Assembly: GCA_964059195.1 (NCBI GenBank)
Contig: CAXKWD010000005.1
Coordinates: 137,903,686-137,967,685, forward strand
DNA length: 64,000 nucleotides
From: Ectobius pallidus
Taxonomy: Eukaryota > Arthropoda > Insecta > Blattodea > Ectobiidae
Direction: 5' to 3'
Shown piece by piece: positions 33,797 to 44,749 of this stretch. The first letter of the stretch is position 1. Each line of letters opens with the position of its first letter. Below the pieces are notes generated by a model. The model worked only from the letters and a program-made list of their open reading frames with translations. It was not told where the DNA came from and searched no databases. Position numbers and translations under genes: made by a program.

Positions 33797-34090
33797 TTTA
33801 CTCTTTTAGTAAGCCTTACTTCTTTAGTTCTAACTACTTTAGTAAGCTACTCTTTTAGTAACCGTACTCTTTTAGTAAGGACGGCGTGCACCAACCAGGA
33901 GTAAACTAAACTCGGCGGCTTTCAACATAGAGGAATGTACTAAAGAAGTAAAAATTTTATTTACTCCCAGAGTAAATGAACTTACTCCACAAGTGGTGGA
34001 GAGCACCAACACGGAGTACGTTACTAACGTAGTAAGTTGTGGAGTAAATAAGGCCAATATTTACTCCTACTCAGGAGGTGGAGTAAAGTT
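33797..34090. repeat. Left subterminal repeats of the outer transposon
   Basis: Repeated ttactcttttagtaa and related units lie at 33797-33880. A second terminus-like copy, taaggacggcgtgcaccaac, starts at 33876 and continues caggagtaaa, as the right end does. More gagtaa/ttactcc motifs follow. Such arrays often bind transposase; that is inference. Confidence 0.7.
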
Positions 34091-34982
34091 GTGGAGTAAG
34101 TGTGTTCTGTGGCATTTGCGTGAGTTATGAGTTACATATCACATTAAATGGATTACATCGTTCAAACTGAGGATAAGTTATTGAGATGAAGAAGGTTGTA
34201 TACCAAAAATGAGAGTTGTGGCAGGTGATTTAATAAATATTAAGCGAACCATACCTAGTAGGGCATTTAATAACGTAAATAATTGAGCTCATAAATCCTT
34301 ACATGAAATTTTGGCGTTTGGAAGAAACGATGTCAGATTCTCACTACATCCATGTGATTTCAGCCAGTCAAATGTGGAAATATCATTGCGGAGAGCGATC
34401 CAATTAGGAAGACGTCCACCAAAGGTGAGGGGAAGAGTGAGTGGAAGGGACGTTTGCATTGCACGGTACAAGGAGCTCATGTGCTCTTAAATATCTTCCT
34501 AGCTGGATCGGCCTTTAGATGTTGCAGTTCTCCCTAACTTTGGGTCAGAAAACGACGATGTATTTCAAGCTAATCATATGGATACAGATATCGGCGAGGT
34601 ATAGTACATTCCAATACATGAAAGCCTCCGTTCTTGGAGCTACCCAGAAAACACTTCCCCCTGCTACTTAACCATAGAATTACTGAACAATAGGTGATTC
34701 TCATTGTTAAACGATTTAATGTAATTATTGTAAATTAATTTTATTACAGTACACTTCTATAGCTTAACTTAAAGCACAACATTGCGAATGCCAGATTATA
34801 ATAATAATTATAAGAGCTAAAAGTTCAATAGTTGCACCCGCAGTGTTAATGAATAATATGTCCTTTTTTCTAACCCAGGTGTAAAAATGTCCAAACAGGC
34901 CACATCGGAAGAAAATTTGACTGACTCTGGGATTAGCGTACATTGAGAAGGGGACACATTGTAAAACCATTCCTTAAAGACT
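34091..34982. other. Interior of outer transposon, left part
   Basis: No transposase or Myb-like ORF could be recognised. A 63-codon open stretch on the minus strand (34480-34289) has no known domain. Confidence 0.4.
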
Positions 34983-34987
34983 CCCCA
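34983..34987. repeat. CCCCA target-site duplication, left
   Basis: The same 5-mer follows the right LTR at 40534-40538. A 5-bp duplication is usual for BEL/Pao integrases. Confidence 0.85.
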
Positions 34988-36036
34988 TGTTCAGTTATGT
35001 TGTGATCTTTTTAGCTGTTAATATTTTTATTGCTAAATGTTTAATTTTATTATGATGGATGGTTGGTTTGATTTCTTTCTGCTTTTCGCCCGTTTTCAGG
35101 GGGCCTTGCATTCTCTTCATTATTTTTAAGGACAGTTGAATTTCTCTACAATATGTTTTTTATATTGTTAGCTTTCTTCTTTTCTTCTTGTTTCAAACAT
35201 TCCTTCTTCGTCTTCGCCATTTTTAAATCCTCTTAAAGGATCATTGTCCATATCTGGACTTAACTAGCAGTGGTTTTTTAACGTCATAATTCCTTATTCT
35301 TCGCTTCCTGCAAGTTAAGGCTTCTTTATAATTGATATTAATTGCACAGAAGCAATTTTTCACATTTATTCGTCTCAGAAAAGGCTGGATTCGTTTAGTG
35401 CTTCCACCAGGCATTTCTACATGAATTGACTATCTTGATTATGACCTGATTTGGACTTCAGGACTATTTTTGAGGTAATATTAGCTACGAAAGGAATCTT
35501 ATTACCTAGTGAGTGCATTAAAGCTCTAAAATTATTTCATACAGCTAATAATATTAAATTGATTTTATTGCAACGTAGCTGTATCTACTTTAACACGCAA
35601 TATAAATTCAGTAACATTATTATTGCGTATTATTTGGTGAATTAAAATATCACAAGATTGACTGTGAACCTTAATACGGCATATAATTGGTACATGTGTG
35701 TATTTCATTGTTATTCACATAATTTTATTTGGAATATTGACTCCAAAGGTCCTCCGGAATTGTTATTAAATATATTTTTAAATCAGCAAGCTCTTTCATT
35801 TACTGGCGGAATCAATCATCCCTGCTTATAAGAAGACTTCAAGACGTCGATGAAATTTCCAACGAGTGTTTGTGATTCAAGAAGATCAAAGTGTCAGTGT
35901 TATCTCACCTATGGTTTATTTAGCTTATAACCTTGTTATCGTTCATTCTAAGCGAAATGTATAGCGTGTGTACAATCTTTATCACCCTTAATTAATTTAA
36001 TTGTTTTTACAGTCCACTGTTTACGCACGTTATACA
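34988..36036 (+). repeat. Left LTR
   Basis: Begins TGTTCAGTTATG and ends GTTATACA (TG...CA ends). Same length as the right LTR. It contains a 64-codon open stretch (35451-35645) that recurs identically in the right LTR; it is probably not a gene. Promoter and polyadenylation signals should lie here but were not placed. Confidence 0.95.
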
Positions 36037-36041
36037 TTTTT

Positions 36042-36059
36042 TGGTACCTCCGAGGCCGG
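36042..36059 (+). promoter_or_regulatory. Candidate primer-binding site
   Basis: tggtacctccgaggccgg starts 5 nt after the LTR end with the TGG expected to pair with a tRNA 3' CCA. I could not assign the primer tRNA from memory. Confidence 0.5.
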
Positions 36060-36553
36060 ATAGAACCACAATATTGTAACACGCATTGTAAACCTACACT
36101 CGTTCTATTCCGCCCGTAGTAAACATTATTGAGATAATTCAAGCTGTTGGTGTTCCGCAATTCATGCTGTTTGAACACAAATATCATTCAAGCAAATAAT
36201 TGACTTATTTGAAGCACAATTGACATTCCTGACTTAAGTCAGTTTGAAGTTTCTTATTGAAAAGGTAATTTTAATCTCATATTAAGTGCTTCTGCCTCCG
36301 TGTTTTAATCTGCACGTGTGAGGCCTAATATTCAGACAACAGCTCTTCAAACTAATTTATTAAAAGGGTTTGATATTATTTACATAATTGCACTCACCTT
36401 TGTGAATCCATGTACACACACATTATTGTCACATTTTGTCTAACCGCGGGCAACTAACTTTAGTGCTCAATAAGCTCTCAGTGCGGTCAATTTAAGTCAT
36501 AAACAGTGAATCACGTTAAGTCGAATACTATTTGAACAATCAATTGTCAAATC

Positions 36554-39352
36554 ATGACTGACGTAGAAGGCACCCTTAAGACTTTAAAGGCAAAAAGAAC
36601 ACCTATTAAGTCGAGAATCACTCGCAAAGTTAATTATATTCTAGACTGTGTTATCAATGAGGAAACCTCTCCTCAAGACCTTCTTGAGCTTAAGATTGAT
36701 TTAAGCAAGCTTGAATCTGAATATAACAGAGTCCAGTCCGAGATCAATGAACTAGCCTTTTCTGAATCCGAAGATGCCTATATGGCAGAAATTGAGAAAA
36801 CCATACAAAGGGCCATCTCCCATATTAGCAGGCAGATTAATGCTTTCAATAAGTCTCGAGCGGCTGAGGCCGAAGCTAAAGCGGCCGAAGCTGAAGCTAG
36901 AGCTATAGCTAAAGCGGCCGAAGCTGAAGCTAGAGCTATAGCTAAAGCTGAAGAAGCTGAAGCTAGAGCTATAGCTAAAGCTGAAGAAGCTGAAGCTAGA
37001 GCTAGAGCTGAAGCGGCTGAAGCTAAAGCTAAGGCTGAAGAAGCTGAAGCTAGAGCTATAGCTAAAGCTGAAGAAGCCGAAGCTAGAGCCAAGGCCAAAG
37101 CCGAAGCTATTTTTAATCTTCTAAAAAATAAATTCATGATTCAAATTCAAACAGTATCTGAATTTGAAATTTTGGACAAGATATCCTATCAAGAGGCCAT
37201 TGTTCTTAAGTCGAGCCTAGAAAAATTGTCAGATAGATATGAGGTTGAAAGTCTTCAGCATCGTAACATTTACGATGAAGAGGCTGAGTTTCAAGAGCGC
37301 CAGCTTCAGTCAGAATGTTCAAGGGCTTTAGCTTATATCAATTCTTCAATTGCAGATGCAAAACTGTTATATGAGCCGAATCAAGAGCAGAGCTCTAATC
37401 ACAACTCTTCTTTGTCTGCACCTTTACCGAACTTACCTAAATTGCCTGAAATTAAGCTACCAAGTTTTTTAGGCGATCCTAGAGCTTGGCTTGAATTCAG
37501 GGATACATTTAACTCATTAATTGTTCAGCACAGTCATATATCCAACATGGATAAATTTCAATATCTAAAATCTTGTTTATCCCCGGAGGTAATGACTGTA
37601 ATTCAAAATATCCCGGTCTCCAATGCCACCTTTGATGTAGCTTGGAAGACTTTAGCTGAAAGATTCGATAATGACAGGTTAATTGCCAACACGCATTTGG
37701 ATAACCTTTTTTCTCCACCGCCCCTTAAAGGAGATTCTGCAAGCTCATTGCAACAATACTTAGATCATTTTACAAGTACGGTTCATGCATTGAACGTACT
37801 AAATACTGATGTTCCTCTGTCTGACTTAATTATTTCACGTATCATTGTGGATAAGCTCCCAGTAGAATTAATTAAAGAATGGGAATCTTCAATTAAGTTA
37901 GGAAAACTTCCCAAGTTGCAGGAATTATTCAGTTTTTTGGAGTCTAGGGTTAGGGTGCTGCAGATGACAGAATCGGTTCTGAAAAGTCAGTCCGTCAAGC
38001 CCTCATCTGCTCTTTCTGTCAAGGCTAACCTCTCCGCTCCTAGAGCGAAATGCAATTATTGTAGTAAATCGAATCACACTATCATTTATTGTGACGCCTT
38101 TAGATCGCTGAATTATTCATCCCGCGATCAATTCGTGAAAAATCACAAACTTTGTCGTGTTTGCCTTAGCTCAAATGGTCACACTTCGAGCTGTAGCACT
38201 TTTAGATGTAGACAATGTCAAGGCAGGCACAGCAACTTATTGCATGACCCTTCACGGCCAAGCAATTCTCAAGCCATAAATACGGCCAATATCATGTCTG
38301 CCAGCCAGTCACGGCAGAAATGTCTTTTACCTACTGCTAGCCTGATAATTTTAAGTAACGATGGCAGTGCCGTACAGGCCACAGCTCTTCTTGATACTGG
38401 ATCAGACTGTAATCTAATTACTGACAGGTTGTTCAAGCAGCTTGGTTTGTCGCCATTATCTCAGCGTACTTCTCTCGCTGGTATCCTTTCTACCAATGCA
38501 AGCGTCTCAAAGCTTACAGAAGTCTCTATCAGATCTCAGGTTACGAATTGGCGCTATGATACAAAGGCCATTATAGTTCCTGAGATCTCCGCTTCTAATT
38601 TCCCTAAAAACTTTGTTAATACTAGAGGTTGGAACATTCCTCCTAACTTACCCTTAGCAGATCCCAGCTTTAATTCTCCTAAGCCTATTGATTTGCTATT
38701 GGGTGTTGAGATATGTTCTCAAATCATGGTATCTGGACAGATATCTGCTCCCAATTTGCCTACTATTCAGAACTCCCAGCTAGGCTGGTACTTCTCCGGC
38801 AAGTTGCCTTCGTTCCCTCTTAAGCATCATAACATGCCTTCAATGCAGCGAAGGAAACGTTGTGAGTTGAATAGGCCTTCATCAGATAGACCCTTTAATT
38901 ACACTGAGTCTTCTGTGAATTACTCAGCCTTCATTACGTCTGATGAGGGTATCAGTAATCAGTTTACTCATTCACCCACGACTTTGAAAACTCTTGTGGT
39001 CAATAGAGCCGCTGATATTCAGGAGACTACATCTATTGATTCTTGTTCTCATGTCGCCTCTAAGGAAAATCATGCAGATATTATTTCAAGAGGATCTTCT
39101 TCTTCAAATCTTTCTTCCTTGCAGAGACGTTCAAACTGGTTGAAGGCTATGCCTAATGTTACCATAGGTACGCCAGTTTTAATCATGGATGACAATATGC
39201 CTCCCTTAAAATGGGTCGTTGGCATCATAACTCAAACTCACCCAGGCCCAGACGGTCTTGTGAGGGTTGTCACGGTCAGGACTTCTACAAGTTATCTGAA
39301 ACGACCCATCATTAAACTAGCCCCAATTCCCATATATGACTCTCACGACTAA
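36554..39352 (+). CDS. BEL/Pao Gag-protease polyprotein fused to short pol remnants
   Basis: 932 aa. Order: an N-terminal helical region; an Ala/Glu/Arg/Lys tandem repeat (103-185); a DUF1759-type Gag domain (about 296-450, starting KLPEIKLPSFLGDPRAW); three zinc-binding motifs, C500/C503/H508/C513, C534/C537/H543/C547 and C552/C555/H559/H564; and a retropepsin (DUF1758) with LLDTGSD and catalytic D614. After about residue 760 the protein jumps to LKTLVVNRAADIQ and SHVASKENHADIISRG (about 811-845), the end of the RNase H/connection region, and then to a DUF5641-like C-terminus (GTPVLIMDDNMPPLKW from 872, HPGPDGLVRVVTVRT). The reverse transcriptase YxDD core, most of RNase H, and the integrase with its zinc finger are gone. 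Both joins keep the reading frame. It could form and process virus-like particles, but could not copy or integrate itself. Confidence 0.9.
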   Translation: MTDVEGTLKTLKAKRTPIKSRITRKVNYILDCVINEETSPQDLLELKIDLSKLESEYNRVQSEINELAFSESEDAYMAEIEKTIQRAISHISRQINAFNKSRAAEAEAKAAEAEARAIAKAAEAEARAIAKAEEAEARAIAKAEEAEARARAEAAEAKAKAEEAEARAIAKAEEAEARAKAKAEAIFNLLKNKFMIQIQTVSEFEILDKISYQEAIVLKSSLEKLSDRYEVESLQHRNIYDEEAEFQERQLQSECSRALAYINSSIADAKLLYEPNQEQSSNHNSSLSAPLPNLPKLPEIKLPSFLGDPRAWLEFRDTFNSLIVQHSHISNMDKFQYLKSCLSPEVMTVIQNIPVSNATFDVAWKTLAERFDNDRLIANTHLDNLFSPPPLKGDSASSLQQYLDHFTSTVHALNVLNTDVPLSDLIISRIIVDKLPVELIKEWESSIKLGKLPKLQELFSFLESRVRVLQMTESVLKSQSVKPSSALSVKANLSAPRAKCNYCSKSNHTIIYCDAFRSLNYSSRDQFVKNHKLCRVCLSSNGHTSSCSTFRCRQCQGRHSNLLHDPSRPSNSQAINTANIMSASQSRQKCLLPTASLIILSNDGSAVQATALLDTGSDCNLITDRLFKQLGLSPLSQRTSLAGILSTNASVSKLTEVSIRSQVTNWRYDTKAIIVPEISASNFPKNFVNTRGWNIPPNLPLADPSFNSPKPIDLLLGVEICSQIMVSGQISAPNLPTIQNSQLGWYFSGKLPSFPLKHHNMPSMQRRKRCELNRPSSDRPFNYTESSVNYSAFITSDEGISNQFTHSPTTLKTLVVNRAADIQETTSIDSCSHVASKENHADIISRGSSSSNLSSLQRRSNWLKAMPNVTIGTPVLIMDDNMPPLKWVVGIITQTHPGPDGLVRVVTVRTSTSYLKRPIIKLAPIPIYDSHD
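36860..37108 (+). repeat. In-frame 33-bp minisatellite coding an Ala/Glu helix
   Basis: Units like gctgaagctagagctatagc encode AEARAIAKAEE repeats (residues 103-185). Units vary by whole codons only, so the frame is kept. The pattern predicts a long charged alpha helix, like TolA-type linkers. The long open stretch on the opposite strand is a by-product. Confidence 0.9.
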
Positions 39353-39484
39353 GGCAGTCGTTCATTTTTTCTTTGTTTAGTTACTTTTATTTCTCAACTT
39401 TTAGGATTTATTGGTGTTTTTGAAGATCCAACATAACTTCGCATTTCTGTTTGATTATTCCCTAGTGAATAATCGCGGGCAATA

Positions 39485-40533
39485 TGTTCAGTTATGTTGT
39501 GATCTTTTTAGCTGTTAATATTTTTATTGCTAAATGTTTAATTTTATTATGATGGATGGTTGGTTTGATTTCTTTCTGCTTTTCGCCCGTTTTCAGGGGG
39601 CCTTGCATTCTCTTCATTATTTTTAAGGACAGTTGAATTTCTCTACAATATGTTTTTTATATTGTTAGCTTTCTTCTTTTCTTCTTGTTTCAAACATTCC
39701 TTCTTCGTCTTCGCCATTTTTAAATCCTCTTAAAGGATCATTGTCCATATCTGGACTTAACTAGCAGTGGTTTTTTAACGTCATAATTCCTTATTCTTCG
39801 CTTCCTGCAAGTTAAGGCTTCTTTATAATTGATATTAATTGCACAGAAGCAATTTTTCACATTTATTCGTCTCAGAAAAGGCTGGATTCGTTTAGTGCTT
39901 CCACCAGGCATTTCTACATGAATTGACTATCTTGATTATGACCTGATTTGGACTTCAGGACTATTTTTGAGGTAATATTAGCTACGAAAGGAATCTTATT
40001 ACCTAGTGAGTGCATTAAAGCTCTAAAATTATTTCATACAGCTAATAATATTAAATTGATTTTATTGCAACGTAGCTGTATCTACTTTAACACGCAATAT
40101 AAATTCAGTAACATTATTATTGCGTATTATTTGGTGAATTAAAATATCACAAGATTGACTGTGAACCTTAATACGGCATATAATTGGTACATGTGTGTAT
40201 TTCATTGTTATTCACATAATTTTATTTGGAATATTGACTCCAAAGGTCCTCCGGAATTGTTATTAAATATATTTTTAAATCAGCAAGCTCTTTCATTTAC
40301 TGGCGGAATCAATCATCCCTGCTTATAAGAAGACTTCAAGACGTCGATGAAATTTCCAACGAGTGTTTGTGATTCAAGAAGATCAAAGTGTCAGTGTTAT
40401 CTCACCTATGGTTTATTTAGCTTATAACCTTGTTATCGTTCATTCTAAGCGAAATGTATAGCGTGTGTACAATCTTTATCACCCTTAATTAATTTAATTG
40501 TTTTTACAGTCCACTGTTTACGCACGTTATACA
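39485..40533 (+). repeat. Right LTR
   Basis: Same length as the left LTR, with no difference found by eye; begins TGTTCAGTTATG, ends GTTATACA. The bases just before it (cgcgggcaata) are a weak polypurine tract candidate only. Confidence 0.95.
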
Positions 40534-40538
40534 CCCCA
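40534..40538. repeat. CCCCA target-site duplication, right
   Basis: Matches 34983-34987. Confidence 0.85.
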
Positions 40539-41509
40539 AGTCTCGAATGGAGGAGTGAGACGAGACTTTCATGTTTGGGAATAAACTATAGCAGATGCTG
40601 CAGGTCTATAGTATGCTGCTAACTATTTTAATTAACCCTGTGGACAGGAAAGTGAGAAGCATTATAAACTATATAGAAAAAAATGCCAACATGAGTGCCG
40701 AAAGAAAATTTTAAGTAGGGGCCCGGAGGTTGAAGCTGCACAGGATCTAGAGAAGTAGTCACTGAAATTATTTTTAAACACACAACCATCTACATAATTA
40801 TTATTGGAGTTCATAGCTTCCGAAATATTGTACCGCCATTTTTTGTTTAAATATTACATTTCTCAGTTGTAATATTATTATTTTTATAAGGTAATATTTT
40901 TTAAGTAAATGTTCTGTGCATTTGAAAAAGGACAGAAACATAATGCCCCTTATTAGTTTTGTTATCCTTTTTATCCCCCCTTTTTCATGATTTTGTGTAA
41001 TACTTCTTATTAATATTGTTAAACAGTCAATAAGTATTAATAATTCATTATAGTGAGATTTATGATAAACAACTGTAGAATAATTGATTTATCGTTTTTG
41101 GGGAAGAATATTTTAATATATTTTAGAAATTTATTATTATTATGAGAGAAATAATTATAATATTGACAGTGAATCAATTATGAAAATCAACTGGAAATTC
41201 CAATTGTTTGCATTATAATACAGAAATAGTTTGCACAAAAATTGTAATCACAGTACCCATACGTAGGCTACTAAACTGAAAATACTCAATTGAAGGAATT
41301 AAAATTAGTAATGAATAAAACATTACTATTAGACCTATTTTAAAACATGAAGATTGTCATTAGTAATATTTGGAACAACCCAAATTCATATTCATTGTTT
41401 CAGCGAACCTTTCCTTTTCATTATCTGGCACTTGAATAATACTGGCAATTGAAATGCACGTGTTCTGCTGCGCTGCACTAACGTTTCTGCTCTGTTCTGC
41501 GCAGAATTC
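40539..41509. other. Interior of outer transposon, right part
   Basis: AT-rich; no transposase domain seen on either strand. Confidence 0.4.
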
Positions 41510-41801
41510 GACTACTTCTTTAGTAAAAATCGCTTACTACTTTAGTAACAACTAAAGAAGTAACTATCAATTGAGCTCTCCAACACCAACTAAAAGAGTA
41601 AGTTACTAAAAGAGTAGCACTAAAGTAGTAAATTTAGGAAGGGAACCTTACGTAACAAAAACCGGTTTGTCTGTCTCACTCTAGCACATACATTAGTATG
41701 ACTTAAGAGTGAGACAGATGTACTGGTTCTTGTATACTCCAGGTCTCCGTCTTAAATTTACTACTTTAGTAAGATTTACTCCTGGATGGTGCACGCCACC
41801 C
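41510..41801. repeat. Right subterminal repeats and inverted terminus
   Basis: Repeated ctactttagtaa and actaaaagagtaa units in both orientations, then ttactcctggatggtgcacg and the terminal CCACCC. A 20-bp-class inverted pair built on ctgtctcactct and agagtgagacag lies at about 41671-41729. Confidence 0.7.
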
Positions 41802-41804
41802 TTA
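41802..41804. repeat. TTA target-site duplication, right
   Basis: Pairs with 33768-33770. Confidence 0.65.
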
Positions 41805-43105
41805 GGGTAGAGAATGTGATGTGATTACAACACTTGATATTTTCAATAAATGGCAGCTGTGCTTTCTTATAAGTTGATTGTTTTAGAATTTGTTATCATT
41901 GTCCCATTGCAGCAGGGATAACACTGAAGAATGAGCTCTCTGGGTGTTGTTATTATTTATTATTATTATTATTATCCTCATTAATATTATTATATCATTA
42001 TTGTTATCATTATCATTATAATTATTATTATCATTACCATTACCATCATCATCATCATCATCATCATTCTTACTATCCTTAAACATTTTCGCTCAGAATG
42101 TGAAAGTAAATCTGGTTACTGTTTACGAACTCTCCGAACCAGTGCTCTAAAGGAAATTGCCTTAAACTCTAAACTTAATGGTCAAAGGAACTGTGGTCTA
42201 CATAATTTTATCTTTAAACTGCTCATAAATAAAAGTGTAACGAGCTTTGCAGTCATATAGGCTACAAAGACTTTCAAGGCTATTTCAAAGAAGGACAATT
42301 GTTTGAAACTCCTCCTTTCCGTTTATTTCTTGGAGGCGTTCAAGACTTCAGTCCGTCCAGTAATTGCATAGTTGGTTCCACACATACTCTGATACCAAAA
42401 TGAGGTCATAGAACAAAGACTGAAAACAATGAAGTAGCAATTTGTAACAAATTCCAAGTGAAAGGAGCTCTATCGCCGCTCTGCTAAAGGATTAATTACT
42501 ACAATCAAGTATGGTAGTTATGGGGTTCAAAAGGGCAAATCAGTCACCAGACTTAGTGATTATACGATTAACCACACTCTGGCCTCGATTTATTTCCGAA
42601 CCAAAAGAGGTTTTCCTTTTGAAAGTTCTTGACATTTTATCAATTGTTGTCTGTGTCCGTGGTCAGGAAAGGAAATTCTTAATAATTTTAAAGTAGATCA
42701 CATTACCAATAATTACGCGATCCGTTATAGATAAGAAATCAATGAACTTGTTATGCAAAGGCAAATTATGTAGAAAAATATCAATATCTTTCACTTAACT
42801 GCTCTAATTTTGAAGAAAGAAAGTTAATTTTTGTATGCAGGAGGATAATTAGAACGTAATATCAGGAGATGAGAGTATATTCCACCAGCATTAGCTCTCT
42901 TCGACGGTTCTAGTTATCTGAATGATTAAATTTCTCTGGTCATACTTAAAAAAGCATAGAAAAATGAAGGATCATCAATCTTAACTACTTCCTCTGACCA
43001 CACCGTAGGTAGGCCTTACTGTAGGTAAAGGAAGTATTGTGTTTGACCCCGAAATTCGACTTTGAGATTTACCATAAAATTACATGTTTTGAGGTATCAT
43101 GAATC
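41805..43105. other. No gene seen; microsatellite inside
   Basis: 41950-42067 is an interrupted (ATT)n/(ATC)n microsatellite. No recognised ORF elsewhere. Confidence 0.5.
41950..42067. repeat. (ATT)n/(ATC)n compound microsatellite
   Basis: ATT units pass through mixed ATTATC into nine ATC units. Confidence 0.85.
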
Positions 43106-43560
43106 CAAAAACACTATTTTCATAATTATGTCTGTGTGGGAGTGTGTGTCAGTGTGCCGGTGATCAGCCTAGCTCCAGAACGGAAAATCGTATGAAAGTA
43201 CAATTTTATATTTGGGTTCTGGTCACGAAAACTGGCGACGACTTTCTCCTACTTTTGCTACCACCTTAACCTAAATGAAGAAAATTTCGTTTCTCGCGAT
43301 TTTCTCGAAAACTGGTATAGACCTAACGATTTTGTTTAAATTTTGTAACTTACTTGAGGTGCTTATACTAAAACTAAAACTTTTATTTGAAACTTTTTTT
43401 TTTCGCAAAAATTCTCTGAAGGTTAGTTATAAGCCATCCACTGTTTGTAAAAACTCAGTATTGCCTGATGAACAATAAAGCTTTGGAGGTTGAAACAACT
43501 GAATACGCTCTCTTTACAGTTCGGCTTCTTACTATATCAGAATGTGAAGCGAGAAAGGTG
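43106..43560 (+). repeat. Dispersed repeat R1, copy 3 (longest)
   Basis: Includes actggtatagacctaacga, ttttatttgaaacttttt, ctctgaaggttagttataag and gttgaaacaactgaatacgc, the last three shared with copies at 18.2 kb and 33.4 kb. The family spans at least about 220 bp. No coding domain was recognised. Confidence 0.55.
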
Positions 43561-44749
43561 TATTGCCCATGATTAGGCTGAAGAAAGTTACGTGAGTGCA
43601 TTAATAAGAATTTATTACATTGTGTTCCTTCGGGGAACCAATTTACAAGAAATAATGTCACATGCTAGGCCTATGTAAAGATATGTTATTATATTAAGGA
43701 GCAAAGTGTTTGGACAGAAGAAGTTACGCATTTCACATTTTTTTTATTCAATTGTTGTATAACTGGCCGTGGAGGAACGTTAGCCTCCCAGATTTTCTGT
43801 GATTCGGCCCATGAAATGGTAAGTCTCGTTTGTAGCGCAGTTCTTGAAATCTGCACCTCCTTAACCTCCAGTTACCTCCATAACTTTTTATTTATTAGCA
43901 AATAGCAACAGAAATAAAAAGTAGCCTACAACAGAATGTAAACAGTTCTCGTTTCAGAATAGCCTCTTAAATAAGACCATGCTTAACAGTTTTTAATAGT
44001 TAATTTATTTTTTCATCAATTACACATTCATGCTAGGCAGAAATCTTAATTTCCTGTATCTAGTGCCGATAACTTAACCTACCTGCGTTTTTGACTGCTT
44101 TGCAACCCAGGTGTATCATTATATAGAATCTTCTAACTTTTAATAAGTATAATAATTTTTGCAGGCATGGAATGTAGTCATATTTGCTAGATGTGTTTTA
44201 CCATTTCAATCTTACTAATTGATTTTACTTTTTATTTCTTAATGTCCACTTACGACCTACTTCAGCAGCTAAATATGATGCGACTAGTTGCGCCTGCCTG
44301 CCAGGAGTAATCGATGTATCGATCTATACCAATAATAGTCACTATTATTTGAAGTTGGTATCATTATAATTTTACCACTTGAACGAACAGCTATTAGAAA
44401 TTAAGAGTGGCATTTTTATTACACCTGGTTTAACAAAATAATCCATCGCCTCTGTGAAAGAGCACTTTCTGACCTAGCATACTATTAATGATATGTGTGA
44501 ATACAAAAAAATACGGCTATCTAGTTCAAATTTAGATAAGCATGAGTAAATTATAAAATATCTGACATTTCTAAATTTTAGACAGTTGTTTTAGAGAATA
44601 GTGACATATTTTTTTTATAAATTTTGTAGAGGCAGATTGACTTTGCTAATATACAGTTAATTTTTAAATAGATCCAGTTGCTCGAAAACTGTTACTTAAA
44701 TCTAATTTTATTAAATTCGTGTAAGTTATCGTGTTACATGACATCAAGT
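43561..44749. other. No gene seen
   Basis: AT-rich; TAGGCCTA at 43666. Confidence 0.5.

Larger units (their letters stand above)
34988..40533 (+). mobile_element. BEL/Pao-type LTR retrotransposon with deleted pol
   Basis: A complete LTR element of 5,546 bp: left LTR 34988-36036, primer-binding candidate at 36042, one gag-pro-Δpol ORF (36554-39352), right LTR 39485-40533, 5-bp duplication CCCCA. The two LTRs have the same length (1,049 bp, constant offset 4,497) and I see no mismatch between them, which implies very recent insertion. Reverse transcriptase and integrase are missing, so mobilisation must have been in trans by a full-length relative. It sits inside a Harbinger-like element. Confidence 0.93.
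33771..41801. mobile_element. PIF/Harbinger-like DNA transposon interrupted by an LTR element
   Basis: The left terminus GGGTGGCGTGCACCA (33771-33785) is matched exactly by the reverse complement at 41787-41801. TTA flanks both ends. Both subterminal regions (33797-34090, 41510-41780) are dense in ctcttttagtaa- and ctactttagtaa-type repeats. The unit holds a 5,551-bp insertion (BEL element plus one duplicated 5-mer), so the empty element would be about 2,480 bp. No transposase was recognised in 34091-34982 or 40539-41510, so it is probably non-autonomous. Family assignment rests on the termini and the 3-bp duplication. Confidence 0.65.

Noticed and set aside
35451..35645. 64-codon ORF repeated exactly at 39948-40142
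   Set aside because: Repeated only because it lies in both LTRs; no domain or start context supports a protein.
36778..37137. 119-codon open stretch on the minus strand, Ala/Leu-rich
   Set aside because: Complement of the Ala/Glu minisatellite in gag; the repeat keeps both strands open.
33876..41804. Inner terminus (33879) as the true left end of the Harbinger-like element
   Set aside because: It is flanked by TAA, whereas the right end is flanked by TTA; the outer end gives an exact TTA/TTA pair.
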